Positions 1 through 9,000 of a stretch of 64,000 nt of DNA are shown piece after piece (the first letter of the stretch is position 1; every line of letters starts with the position of its first letter). Origin of the DNA: JAVKFY01 sp040223615 (lineage in GTDB: Bacteria > Pseudomonadota > Alphaproteobacteria > GCA-2731375); contig JAVKFY010000031.1 in the NCBI GenBank assembly GCA_040223615.1, positions 62,001-126,000 on the forward strand, in the 5' to 3' direction. The notes beneath the pieces are model-generated. The model was given only the letters and a program-made list of their open reading frames with translations, searched no databases and was not told the origin of the DNA. The translations under genes and the position numbers were made by a program.

Positions 1-1617
1 GGCCCGTGCCGCGTCGAGATCGCCTTCGCCAGCTTCCAGCGCCGCCAGATTCAACAGCGCCGGTTCGAAACCGGGCTCGATGGCCAGCGCCGCTTCGAAG
101 GCGGCCCGTGCGCCGGCCAGGTCGCCTTGGCGGCCCAGGATGCCGCCGATCAGGTTCGGGCCCATCTGATTGTCGGGCAATGCCTCGCGCATCGCCCGGG
201 CGGCGGCCAGCGCCTCGTTCAGCCGCCCGGCGCGAAGCTGTGACAGAACCAGCATGATATTGGCCTGCGTCGCGCTCGGGTCGAGCGCGACGATGCTCTC
301 CAGCTCGGCGACGGCGGCCTCGGTCTCGCCGCTGCGCAGCCGGCTGGTGGCAATCTGGGTGCGCAGGTTCAGGTTGTCGGCATCGGCCTGACCGAGCCGG
401 TCCAGCAACGCGGCCGCCGCCGACGCGTTGCCGGCAGACAAGTAGGCGTCGGCCAGCCGCGCGGCGACTTCGACGTCGTCAGGGTAGGCCTCGAGTATGC
501 CGCGCAGCACGTCGACGGCGCGGTCCGGCCGCTGCTTGCGCATATAAATCGACGCCAGCAGCTTGCCGCCGGGCAAGTGCCCTGGCACCGCGTCGAGCAG
601 TTTCTGCAGGTTGATTTCGGCCTGTTCGAGCTGCCCGGCGCGGGCGGTCAGCATGCCCATCAGGAACAGGGCCGGCGGGTGGCGCCGCTCGTAGCCGCCC
701 ATTTCCTGCAAGGCGGTGATGGCGTCGGCGTCGGCGCCGCGCTTGCTGTGGTAGAGCGCGCTCAGATAGTGCGCCAGCGGATGACGCGGATAGACCGCCA
801 GCACCGCGTCGATCGCCGCGCGCGCGTCAGCCGGCCGCTCCAGCCGCAACAACGTCTCTGCGCGCCCGAGCCAGCCTCGCGGCAGGTGCCGGTTGGCTTC
901 GATGGCGCCGTCGTAGGCGGCCAACGCGCCGGGTAGGTCGCCGGCGCGGCGGCGCGCATCGGCCTTCATCAGCAAGGCCCGTTGATAGCCCGGCTTGGCT
1001 GCCAGCGCCGCGTCAATCTCAACTTCGGCGTCGTCGAACCGGCCGTCCAGCCGGAGCAGGTCTGCCCGTGTCAGCCGGGCGTCGACATGGTCTGGCGCCA
1101 GGTCGAGCGCCTCGTCGATCGCGGCGCGGGCCTGCTCGACCTCGCCCCGCGCCAGGTGAGCGCGGCCGCGATAGCTGAGCACGCCGGGCAGCAGCGCCGG
1201 ATCGCGCCCCGTCACCGTGACGTCGCGCAGCAACAGGTCGAGCTTGCCAAGCTGTAGCTGCACCTCGGCCAGTGGCAACAGCACCTCGTCTTCCGGGATA
1301 CCGTATTTGTGTGCTTCCAGGAGGTTGCGCTCGGCGGTGGCGGCGTCGCCGACATCGAGCGCCAGCCGGGCCAGCGCCAAACGCGCCTCCGCGTTGCCCG
1401 GGTCGGCCTGGACTGCCGCCTTCAGCTCGATCAGCGCGGCGCGCGAGTTGCCCTTGGCCAGGAATTCCCGGGCCGCCGCCATGTGGTCCTTCTCGTCGAA
1501 CAGATAGGCGGCGGCCAGCACCGCCAGCACGACGGCGACCAGCAGCCCGCCAATGCCGGTCAGCAGCCAGCGGCGCACGCGCCCGGCGCCTGGTTCGTCT
1601 GGATACGTGTCTGTCAT
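1..1617 (-). CDS. TPR-repeat protein, PrsT-like (3' end outside window)
   Basis: The reading frame is open from the ATG at 1617 to the window edge (539 codons), so the C-terminus is missing. Residues 1-16 are cytoplasmic, about 17-41 form one hydrophobic membrane segment (LLTGIGGLLVAVVLAVLAAA), and the rest is a run of roughly 34-residue TPR units with the usual A/G/Y/P spacing. The first unit, with AREFLAKGNSRAALIELKAAV, resembles the start of PEP-CTERM-system TPR proteins (PrsT type), which serve exopolysaccharide or sorting loci. No other PEP-CTERM gene is visible, so that role is a guess. The protein is probably anchored with its TPRs in the periplasm. It diverges from selC, which begins 36 bp beyond its start codon. 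Confidence 0.8.
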   Translation of the reverse strand, partial: MTDTYPDEPGAGRVRRWLLTGIGGLLVAVVLAVLAAAYLFDEKDHMAAAREFLAKGNSRAALIELKAAVQADPGNAEARLALARLALDVGDAATAERNLLEAHKYGIPEDEVLLPLAEVQLQLGKLDLLLRDVTVTGRDPALLPGVLSYRGRAHLARGEVEQARAAIDEALDLAPDHVDARLTRADLLRLDGRFDDAEVEIDAALAAKPGYQRALLMKADARRRAGDLPGALAAYDGAIEANRHLPRGWLGRAETLLRLERPADARAAIDAVLAVYPRHPLAHYLSALYHSKRGADADAITALQEMGGYERRHPPALFLMGMLTARAGQLEQAEINLQKLLDAVPGHLPGGKLLASIYMRKQRPDRAVDVLRGILEAYPDDVEVAARLADAYLSAGNASAAAALLDRLGQADADNLNLRTQIATSRLRSGETEAAVAELESIVALDPSATQANIMLVLSQLRAGRLNEALAAARAMREALPDNQMGPNLIGGILGRQGDLAGARAAFEAALAIEPGFEPALLNLAALEAGEGDLDAARA

Positions 1618-1653
1618 CGTCTCGCCATGATATGTTATCGGGCCACGGATGAA

Positions 1654-1748
1654 GGAAGGGTATCGTTCCCGGTGGGGCGCCTGGGCTTCAAACCCAGTGA
1701 GGGGCGTGAGACGTGCCTGGTGGGTTCGACTCCCACACCTTTCCGCCA
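1654..1748 (+). tRNA. selC: tRNA-Sec (UCA anticodon), selenocysteine tRNA
   Basis: This 95-nt gene has the hallmarks of bacterial tRNA-Sec. It has an 8-bp acceptor stem (GGAAGGGT with ACCTTTCC, one G-U), a 5-bp anticodon stem CTGGG/CCCAG around the loop CTTCAAA with anticodon TCA at 1688-1690, a long variable arm, a T arm GTGGG-TTCGACT-CCCAC, and an encoded GCCA 3' end. Length and layout match E. coli selC. The product is charged with serine, converted to Sec-tRNA by SelA/SelD and delivered to UGA codons by SelB; none of those genes is in this window. It lies only 33 bp before a two-gene selenoprotein unit on the same strand and may be cotranscribed with it. Confidence 0.97.
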
Positions 1749-1781
1749 CTTCCAGCCGCGGCACGCCAAGGAATGACGAGC

Positions 1782-2879
1782 ATGCCCGACGCCGCGCCGA
1801 CCGAACTCGCCGACGATACCGACCTGGTCGAGTGGTACTATGAGCAGGGCTTTTCCGACGGTTTTCCGGTGGTGCCGCCGACCCCGGAGAAGGTTGTCGC
1901 GATGGTGCGCGCGCTGGGCGGCGATCCGGACCACCTGGAATGCAAGGTGCCGCCGCGCTGGGGCGGCCTGACCCGCAGGATTCTGGCCGTGAACATGGTC
2001 ATGGCCGGCTGCAAGCCGGCTTATGCACCGGTGGTGCGCGCGGCGCTGCTGGCGTTGACCGAGACCGCGTTTAACCTGAACGGGGTGCAGGCGACGACGC
2101 ACATGGCCTGTCCGCTGCTGGTGGTGAACGGGCCGATCCGCGACGAGATCGGCATGAACGCCGACTGCAACGTGTTCGGCTCCGGCAATCGCGCCAACGC
2201 CACCATCGGGCGCGCGATCCGGCTGGTGCTGCTGAATGTCGGCGGCGGCTGGCCGGGCGAGCTCGACAAGTCGACGCTGGGCCATCCCGGCAAGTACACC
2301 TTCGCCATCGCCGAGAACGAGGCGGCGAGCCCGTTCGCGCCCTACCACGTCGAGAAGGGCTTCGATGCCCGCGATTCGACCGTCTTCGTGATCGCCTGCG
2401 AGCCGCCGCACAGCGTCACCAACCACGTCGCCGACGATGCCCGCGGCATCCTGGAATCCATCGTCTCGTCGATGTCGTCCTACGCCCACAACAACGCCGT
2501 CAGCGCCGGCCACTGCGCCGTGGTGCTGGGGCCAGAACATGCCCGCACCATCGCGGGCCAGGGCTGGACCCGCCACGACGTGCGCCACTTCCTGTGGGAC
2601 AACGCCCGCATCCGCTTCGGCGACATCGCTTTCGAGCATCGCTACGGCAAGATCTACAATCGCAACCTGCCGAAGTGGTACGGCCGCGAGCTGGACTCGC
2701 GCAATCCCATCGTGCCCTCGGCCGACAGCATTCACCTGTTTGTCGCCGGCGGCGAGGCCGGGCGATTCTCCGCCTTCCTGCCGGGCTGGGGGCACATGTC
2801 CAACCCGGTCTTGCGCGGCATCGACGGCGCCGCACCGGTCTCCGGTCCGGTCTGCGTCGACGGCACCTGTTTTCTGTAG
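1782..2879 (+). CDS. Conserved protein of unknown function, partner of the UGSC selenoprotein
   Basis: A 365-residue protein with no signal peptide or membrane segment. I chose the ATG at 1782 because AAGGA sits 9 nt before it; an in-frame ATG at 1773 directly abuts that site. I do not recognise an enzyme family with certainty. Visible features are an N-terminal WYYEQGFSDGFPVVPP motif, several Gly/Asn-rich stretches (for example NADCNVFGSGNRAN), and a C-terminal Cys pair, CVDGTC, two residues from the end. The next gene, 11 bp downstream, encodes the selenoprotein, so the two probably form an operon. The tail cysteines could exchange electrons with the selenocysteine centre, but that is inference from position and composition only. 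Confidence 0.8.
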   Translation: MPDAAPTELADDTDLVEWYYEQGFSDGFPVVPPTPEKVVAMVRALGGDPDHLECKVPPRWGGLTRRILAVNMVMAGCKPAYAPVVRAALLALTETAFNLNGVQATTHMACPLLVVNGPIRDEIGMNADCNVFGSGNRANATIGRAIRLVLLNVGGGWPGELDKSTLGHPGKYTFAIAENEAASPFAPYHVEKGFDARDSTVFVIACEPPHSVTNHVADDARGILESIVSSMSSYAHNNAVSAGHCAVVLGPEHARTIAGQGWTRHDVRHFLWDNARIRFGDIAFEHRYGKIYNRNLPKWYGRELDSRNPIVPSADSIHLFVAGGEAGRFSAFLPGWGHMSNPVLRGIDGAAPVSGPVCVDGTCFL

Positions 2880-2890
2880 AGAGGAACTCG

Positions 2891-3430
2891 ATGGCTCACA
2901 CCGTCTACGATCCGCGCGGCGAGGTCACCGCCGAGGCCCGCGCGATGGCGCCACGAAGCGCCGAGCTTACCGGCCTGCGCCTGGCCGTGCTCGACAACAC
3001 CAAGTGGAACGCCAACAAGCTGCTGCGCCGGATGAGCGCCCGGCTGGGCGACGAGGCCGGCTTCGCGGCGGTGAACTACTACCGCAAGGAGAGCTTCTCC
3101 AAGATCGCGGCGCCCGACCTGGTGGCCGAGATCGCGCGCGACAACGACGTGGTGCTGACGGCGATCGGCGACTGAGGCTCGTGTACGTCGTGCTGTATGC
3201 ATGACGGCGTGGAGCTTGAGGGCCAGGGACTGCCGGCCGCCGTGGTGGTGACCACCGAGTTCACCCACGAGGCCGAAGTGCAGCGTATCGCACTCGGCAT
3301 GCCCGACCTGCTGCCGGTGGTGATTCCGCACCCGCTGAGCACCCTGACAGAAGCCGAGATCGACGCCCGCGCGGACACCGCCGTGGCGGCCGCGATCGCC
3401 GCGTGGCGGGGGGCGAACGCATCGGGTTGA
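2891..3430 (+). CDS. UGSC-motif selenoprotein (TGA at 3173-3175 read as Sec)
   Basis: The ATG at 2891 opens a 94-codon frame that reaches TGA at 3173-3175. The same frame continues without interruption to a second TGA at 3428-3430, giving 179 residues with Sec95. The context is U95-G-S-C98-T-S-C101-C102, the UGSC motif of a recorded thioredoxin-like (seleno)protein family in which Sec or Cys occupies the first position. Sequence on both sides of the TGA reads as one conserved domain: LRLAVLDNTKWNANKLL before it, AAVVVTTEFTHEAEVQRIALG after it. A hairpin follows the codon directly and selC lies upstream. The likely role is redox chemistry at a selenenyl-sulfide; the substrate is unknown. The start has GAGAGGA upstream. 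Standard gene calling would give two fragments. Confidence 0.93.
3175..3217 (+). promoter_or_regulatory. SECIS-like hairpin for Sec insertion
   Basis: The hairpin starts at the last base of the UGA codon. The outer stem pairs 3175-3180 with 3212-3217 (6 bp, one G-U). A symmetrical 5x5 internal loop follows (3181-3185 and 3207-3211). The inner stem pairs 3186-3193 with 3199-3206 (8 bp, one G-U) and closes a 5-nt loop TGTAT at 3194-3198. Bacterial SECIS elements lie inside the reading frame just after UGA and present a small apical loop to SelB; position and shape fit. The loop is not the E. coli fdhF loop, so the matching SelB is probably lineage-specific. Confidence 0.82.
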
Positions 3431-3445
3431 GACGAGATAGCCGGG

Positions 3446-3731
3446 TCAAGCCCACGGCTGTCCGGTTAAGTCCTTCCGGTCCTGCGCCCACCCCTCAACG
3501 CCTTTGCAAGTGCAGGGACGTGGATGGCCCGGACAAGCCGGGCCAGGACGCGTTTTCTATGTTTTTCAGTAAGGTCGTCATGCCCCGACTTGTTCGGGGC
3601 ATCCACGTCCAGAAGCTGGACCAATCGGTTGCGGTTCTACTGTCCGGTGCCGCCCGAAGCAGCGCAACCGCCTGAGCGGCACCAGGAAACGGACAATCAC
3701 CCCAGTCTTAACCCGACACCCGTGGGCTTGA
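3446..3731. repeat. Intergenic element bounded by 25-bp inverted repeats
   Basis: The spacer between the selenoprotein and the metB-like gene is bounded by inverted copies of a 25-bp sequence at 3446-3470 and 3707-3731 (23 of 25 identical), each containing CCACGG and GGTTAAG. The same end sequence recurs around 60966-60999 and 61282-61315. Inside are two inverted copies of another palindrome (3518-3549 and 3577-3610) and a 12-mer CAATCGGTTGCG (3622-3633) found inverted at 61238-61249. No gene is supported here. It looks like a non-coding, MITE-like or REP-like unit. Confidence 0.75.
3518..3610. repeat. Pair of inverted palindromic repeats (family A)
   Basis: The copy at 3518-3549 matches the 32-bp repeats at 35771-35802 and 36163-36194 almost exactly. 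An inverted, more diverged copy at 3577-3610 keeps the same plan: a 9-bp palindrome arm such as ATGGCCCGG, a 5-nt loop and the flank CCACGTC. These short palindromes resemble REP-type intergenic repeats. Confidence 0.75.
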
Positions 3732-3749
3732 GCCGGGCGTCTCGCGACG

Positions 3750-4913
3750 TCAGCTGAGCGCGTTCCGCAAATCCTGGATCAGGTCGTCGATGTCTTCCAC
3801 GCCGACCGACAGGCGCACCAGGCCGTCGGAAATGCCGAGTTCGGCGCGGATCTCCGGCGGGATCGAGGCGTGCGTCATGATCGCCGGGTGTTCCACCAGG
3901 CTCTCGACGCCGCCCAGGCTCTCCGCCAGCGCGAACACCTCGCAGCGTTCCAGGAACCGCCGGCTGGCGTCGAGCCCGCCGGCCAGGATCGCGGTGACCA
4001 TGCCGGAAAAGCCATGCATCTGCCGGCTCGCCAGTTCGTGCTGCGGGTGCGAACCGAGGCCCGGGTAGTAGACCGTCTCCACCTTCGGGTGCGCTTGCAG
4101 GAATTCGGCGACCGCCTGGGCGTTGGCGCAGTGCCGTTCCATGCGCAAGGGCAGGGTCTTCAGCGCGCGCAACGCGAGAAAGCTGTCGAACGGGCCGGCC
4201 ACCCCGCCGACCGCGTTCTGCAGGAAGCCGATCTGTTCCCGCAGCTCGGGATTGTCGCCGACCACCACCACGCCGCCGACCATGTCGGAATGCCCGTTGA
4301 GATACTTGGTGGTCGAGTGCACGACGATGTCGAATCCGTGGTCCAGCGGCCGCTGCACGTAGGGCGAGCAGAAGGTATTGTCGCAGACGGTGAGAATCCC
4401 GCGCGGCTTGGCGAAGGCCGCGATCGCCTCCAAGTCCACCAGACGGAGGAGCGGATTCGTCGGGCTCTCCACCCAGATCATCTTCGTCTCGGGTTTCACC
4501 GCGGCTTGCAGTGCGGCCGGATCGCTCAGGTTCACCAGCGTGAAGTCGAGCCCGGCCGAGCGCCGCCGCACCCGCTCGAACAGCCGGTAGGTGCCGCCGT
4601 AGAGGTCGTCCATCGCCACGATATGCTGGCCGCTGTCGAGCAGCTCCAGCACCGTCGCGGTCGCCGCCATGCCGGACGCGAAGGCGAAGCCGGCGTGGCC
4701 GTTCTCCAGGTCGGCGACGCAGGCCTCGAATGCCATCCGCGTCGGGTTCTGGCTGCGCGAATACTCGTAGCCCTTGTGCACGCCCGGACTCTCTTGGACG
4801 TAGGTCGAGGTGGCGTAGATCGGTGTCATGATCGCGCCGGTGGTCGGGTCCGGGCGCTGGCCGGCATGGATCGCGCGGGTGGCGAAGCCGGCGCGGTTCT
4901 TCGGTTCGTTCAT
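3750..4913 (-). CDS. Cystathionine gamma-synthase/gamma-lyase family PLP enzyme
   Basis: A 387-residue protein of the Cys/Met-metabolism PLP family (fold type I), a normal length. It starts with GFATRAIHAGQRPDPTTGAI, has the YSRSQNPTR substrate/PLP region, and carries the PLP-binding lysine in HSTTKYLNGHSD. It has the SLGGVESLVEHP motif near the C-terminus and a Glu in the final VGVEDIDDLI segment. Such enzymes catalyse transsulfuration: cystathionine formation from an activated homoserine, or cleavage of cystathionine to cysteine. The two cannot be separated by eye. It is followed in the same direction, with queF just upstream (3-bp gap), so the pair may be cotranscribed without an obvious functional link. 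Confidence 0.9.
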   Translation of the reverse strand: MNEPKNRAGFATRAIHAGQRPDPTTGAIMTPIYATSTYVQESPGVHKGYEYSRSQNPTRMAFEACVADLENGHAGFAFASGMAATATVLELLDSGQHIVAMDDLYGGTYRLFERVRRRSAGLDFTLVNLSDPAALQAAVKPETKMIWVESPTNPLLRLVDLEAIAAFAKPRGILTVCDNTFCSPYVQRPLDHGFDIVVHSTTKYLNGHSDMVGGVVVVGDNPELREQIGFLQNAVGGVAGPFDSFLALRALKTLPLRMERHCANAQAVAEFLQAHPKVETVYYPGLGSHPQHELASRQMHGFSGMVTAILAGGLDASRRFLERCEVFALAESLGGVESLVEHPAIMTHASIPPEIRAELGISDGLVRLSVGVEDIDDLIQDLRNALS

Positions 4914-4916
4914 GGT

Positions 4917-5381
4917 TCAGCCCCGTCCGCGATAGGGCGCGACGCCCTGGTCCGGCAGCCACAGGCCCTCGGGTGGCTCAGCCGTCTGGTAGAACACGTC
5001 GATCGGCATGCCGCCGCGCGGATACCAGTAGCCGCCGATCCGCAGCCACGTCGGGTTCAGCGTCGCCACCAGCCGCTTGGCGATGCTGATGGTGCAGCCT
5101 TCGTGAAACGCCGCATGGTTGCGGAACGACGCGAAGTAGAGCTTCAGCGACTTGCTCTCCACCATCGTTCCGTCGGGCACGTAGTCCAGCACTAGGTGAG
5201 CGAAGTCCGGTTGTCCGGTCACCGGGCACAGCGAGGTGAATTCCGGACACACGAAGCGGATCAGGTAGGTGGTGCCGGGATGCGGGTTCGGCACGGCATC
5301 GAGCACGGCCTCGTCCGGCGAGGCCGGAATCCGGCTCTCGCGGCCCAGCGCGGTCAATGTGGTGGTGTCGGTATCGCTCAA
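4917..5381 (-). CDS. queF: NADPH-dependent 7-cyano-7-deazaguanine reductase QueF
   Basis: A 154-residue enzyme of the short (type I) QueF class. It reduces the nitrile of preQ0 to preQ1, the last free-base step towards queuosine in tRNA. The active site is visible: Cys52 in FTSLCPVTGQPDFA forms the covalent thioimide and Asp59 follows. The QueF NADPH-binding motif ESKSLK is at residues 75-80, then FRNHAAFHE. The C-terminal WYPRGGMPIDVF block is also typical. It acts in the cytoplasm as a T-fold multimer. No other queuosine gene is in the window. Its stop lies 3 bp before the start of the cystathionine-type enzyme gene. Confidence 0.97.
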   Translation of the reverse strand: MSDTDTTTLTALGRESRIPASPDEAVLDAVPNPHPGTTYLIRFVCPEFTSLCPVTGQPDFAHLVLDYVPDGTMVESKSLKLYFASFRNHAAFHEGCTISIAKRLVATLNPTWLRIGGYWYPRGGMPIDVFYQTAEPPEGLWLPDQGVAPYRGRG

Positions 5382-5441
5382 GGGCGGGGCGTCCTCAGCA
5401 AGGGTCGCCCCAAGATAGGCTTCAGCCCGGCGAGTTCAAGC

Positions 5442-5885
5442 TCAGTCCCAGCGCCCCGGCAGCGTCGGGAGCGGGTCGCGGAAGGCGCGTTCCATGTTGT
5501 CGAGGCTGAGGTCGGTGACGCCTTCGTAGACCGCATCGGCGGCCTTTTCGAGCTGCTTGGCCGGCTGCGAGTCCAGGGCCCGCATGAAACCGTCGCGCGT
5601 CACCTGGCGCACCTTGCGGTAGCCCGTCGTGGCGGTCCGCATGTGCCGGTCGATGTTCCGCCAGGACAGCTCCGTCGAGCGCGGGGCTGCCTCCAGCAAA
5701 TCCGTCAGCGCCCGCGCCGTGTCGTCGAAGCGGATGTCCCGCCCGGCCTCATGCAAGCCGGCGCGCAGCCGGTCGCGCACGGCATCGGCGCCGTCGGCGA
5801 CCAATGCCGTCGGGGCCACGCCGAACAGCAGCAACGGCAGCAACAGAATGAAGAAGGCAAATCGCAGCAAAGTTCCGAGGCGCAT
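5442..5885 (-). CDS. Exported hypothetical protein
   Basis: A 147-residue protein with a clear N-terminal signal or anchor segment (RFAFFILLLPLLLFGVAPTALVA) and then a soluble, largely helical, charged domain without cysteines. I recognise no family. It is likely periplasmic or anchored to the inner membrane. It is transcribed away from putA, whose start lies 143 bp away, so the intervening sequence should hold divergent promoters; no specific operator was identified. A poly-T run lies just before its start codon on the plus strand. Confidence 0.65.
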   Translation of the reverse strand: MRLGTLLRFAFFILLLPLLLFGVAPTALVADGADAVRDRLRAGLHEAGRDIRFDDTARALTDLLEAAPRSTELSWRNIDRHMRTATTGYRKVRQVTRDGFMRALDSQPAKQLEKAADAVYEGVTDLSLDNMERAFRDPLPTLPGRWD

Positions 5886-6027
5886 TGCTTACCCAGTTTT
5901 TTTTGGTGCCCTCGGCCCGTCTTTTGACGGTGCAGTGTTCTTGCATAGGTGTGCGCGTCGTCACAGTCAAGCATGGCCGAATTTACCACCGGTACCGGCC
6001 GTCGCGATCGTTCGCTATGGTCGGGTC

Positions 6028-9000
6028 ATGGACACGGACGTTTTGCGCCACCGGCGCGCGGTGATCGCCGGCGCCTACCGCCAGGACGAAACCGCGGCGG
6101 TGAGCGAACTGCTGCCATTGGCGCGGCTGACGCCGGCCGAGCGCGAGGCCGCCGAGGCCCTGGCGCGCCAGCTTGTCGAGGGCGTGCGGGCCGATGCCGA
6201 CAGCCACGGCGGGCTCGACGCATTCCTGGCCGAGTATGGTTTGGAGACCCGCGAGGGCGTGGTGCTGATGTGCCTGGCCGAGGCGCTGCTGCGCATTCCC
6301 GACGCCGACACCGCCGACCGGCTGATCCGCGACAAGCTGTCGGACGCGGACTGGGAGGACCACCTGGGCCACTCCGGCTCGCTGCTGGTCAATGCCTCGA
6401 CCTGGGGCCTGATGCTGTCGGGCGAGGTGATCGGTCTGGACCGCCGCGACATCGGCGCCGTCGGCGGTTTCCTCGGCCGGCTGGTGGCGAAGAGCGGCGA
6501 GCCGCTGATCCGCCAGGCAATGCGCCAGGCGATGCGCATCATGGGCCGTCAGTTCGTGCTCGGGCGCACCATCGAGGAAGCCATTTCCGAGATCGACGAC
6601 GCCTACGACTACTCCTTCGACATGCTGGGCGAGGCGGCCCGCACCCACGCCGATGCCGACCGCTACTTCGCCGCCTATCGCAACGCCATCGACACGGTCG
6701 GGGCGAAGCTGCCCGGCGGCGCGATGTCGATCAAGCTGTCGGCGCTGCACCCGCGCTACGAGTATGCCCAGGGCGACCGCGTGATGGCCGAGCTGGTGCC
6801 GCGCCTGGCCGAACTGGTCGAGCGCGGCCGCCAGCTCGACGTCGCCATCGCCATCGACGCGGAAGAGGCCGACCGCCTGGAACCGTCGCTGGATGTGTTC
6901 GAGGCGGTGCTGGCGCGCGAGAGCCTGGCCGGCTGGTCCGGCTTCGGAATGGTGGTGCAGGCCTACCAGAAGCGGGCACCGCACGTGATCGAATGGCTTG
7001 CCGCGCTGGCCGAGGCGCATGACCGCCTGATCCCGGTTCGGCTGGTGAAAGGCGCCTACTGGGACAGCGAGATCAAGTGGGCGCAGGAGCTCGGCCTGGA
7101 CGGCTACCCGGTGTTCACGCGCAAGACGGCGACCGACGTGTCTTACATCGCCTGCGCCAAGGCGCTGTTCGCCGCCGACGGCCGGCTGTTCCCGCAATTC
7201 GCCACCCACAACGCCTACACCTTGGCCGCGGTGAAGGCGCTGGCCGGCAACCGCACCGGCTACGAGTTCCAGCGCCTGCACGGCATGGGTGCCGCGCTCT
7301 ACGGCCAGGTCGTGGGCGAGGGCGGCATCGGCCCGGCCTGCCGCGTCTACGCCCCGGTCGGCAGCCACGAGGACCTGTTGCCCTATCTGGTGCGCCGGCT
7401 GCTGGAGAACGGCGCCAACACCTCCTTCGTGAACCGTCTGGCCGAGGCCGACGTGCCGGTCGACGCGCTGGTCGAGGACCCGGTCGCGATCGCCGCCGGC
7501 TGGCGCCGCGCGCCGCACCCGAAGATCCCGCTGCCGCGCGACCTGTTCGGTGGTGTGCGGCGCAACGCGCGAGGCGTCGACCTGGCCAGCCCGCTGGCTC
7601 GCGACCTGCTGTACGACAACCTGAACGCGGCCATCGACGGCGAATGGACCGCCGCGCCGATCGTCGGCGGCGAGGTCGTGGGCGAGCCGAACGCCGAACG
7701 GTTCGATCCGTCCCGACGCGACCGTCGCATCGGCCACGTCGCCGATGCCGATGCCAAGCTGGCCGGCCGGGCCGTCGAACTGGCGGTCTCGGCGCAGATC
7801 GATTGGGACAGACGCGGCGGGGCCGCCCGCGCCGCGATCCTGGAACGCGCCGCCGATCTGTACGAACAGTCGACCTCGACGCTGCTGGCCCGGGTGATCC
7901 GCGAGGGCGGCCGCACGGTGCGCGACGCGGTCTCCGAACTGCGCGAGGCGGTCGACTTCCTGCGCTACTACGCCGCCCAGGCGCGCGCGCATTTCGCCGC
8001 GCCGATAACACTTCCCGGTCCGACCGGCGAGGCCAACACGCTGGCGCTGGCCGGACGCGGCGTCTTCGTCTGCATCAGTCCGTGGAATTTCCCGCTGGCG
8101 ATCTTCACCGGCCAGATCGCCGGCGCGCTGGCCGCCGGCAACGCGGTGATCGCCAAGCCGGCCGAGCAGACGCCGCTGGTCGCCGCTGCCGCCATCCGAC
8201 TGCTGCACCGCGCCGGCGTGCCGGGCGAGGTGTTGCATCTGCTGACCGGGCCGGGCGAGAGCGTCGGCGCCGCGCTGGTCGGCGACCCGCGCATCGCCGG
8301 TGTCGCCTTCACCGGCTCCACCGCCACCGCGCAACGCATCAACCGCACGCTGGCCGCACGCGACGGCCCGCTGGCCACGCTGATCGCCGAGACCGGCGGC
8401 CAGAACGCGATGATCGTGGATTCGTCGGCGCTGACCGAACAGGTCGTCGCCGACGCGGTCCTTTCCGCCTTCAACAGCGCCGGCCAGCGCTGCTCCGCCG
8501 CCCGGGTGCTGTTCGTGCAGGACAGCGTCGCCGAACGCACCATCGAGATGCTGGCCGGTGCCATGGCCGAACTGCGACTTGGCGATCCGCTCGACCTGGC
8601 GACCGACGTCGGCCCGCTGATCGACGACGACGCCAGGGCCGGCATCGAAGCGCATCTCGAACGCATCAAGGACATCGGCCGCGTCCACGCCATCGCCCCG
8701 CTGGATGAGCTGCCGGGCAGTTTCCTGGCCCCGCGCCTGATCGAGATTGACCGGTTGGACCGGCTCGCCGAAGAAGTCTTCGGCCCGGTGCTGCACGTGA
8801 TCCGCTATCGCGGCGACCGTCTCGGCAAGGTCTGCGAGGCGATCAACGCCACCGGCTACGGTCTCACCCTCGGCGTGCACAGCCGCGTCGACGATACCGT
8901 GGCGTACATCCAGGCCCGCGTGCGCGTCGGCAACATGTATGTCAACCGCAACCAGGTCGGTGCCGTGGTCGGCGTGCAGCCGTTCGGTGGCGAGGGCCTG

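Noticed and set aside
3197..3430. A separate 77-residue gene starting at ATG 3197
   Set aside because: It is the in-frame continuation of the selenoprotein past the Sec TGA; the ATG has no ribosome-binding site and the sequence continues the domain.
5629..6027. N-terminal extension of PutA
   Set aside because: The frame is open, but it lies antisense to the exported protein gene and has no PutA-like sequence.
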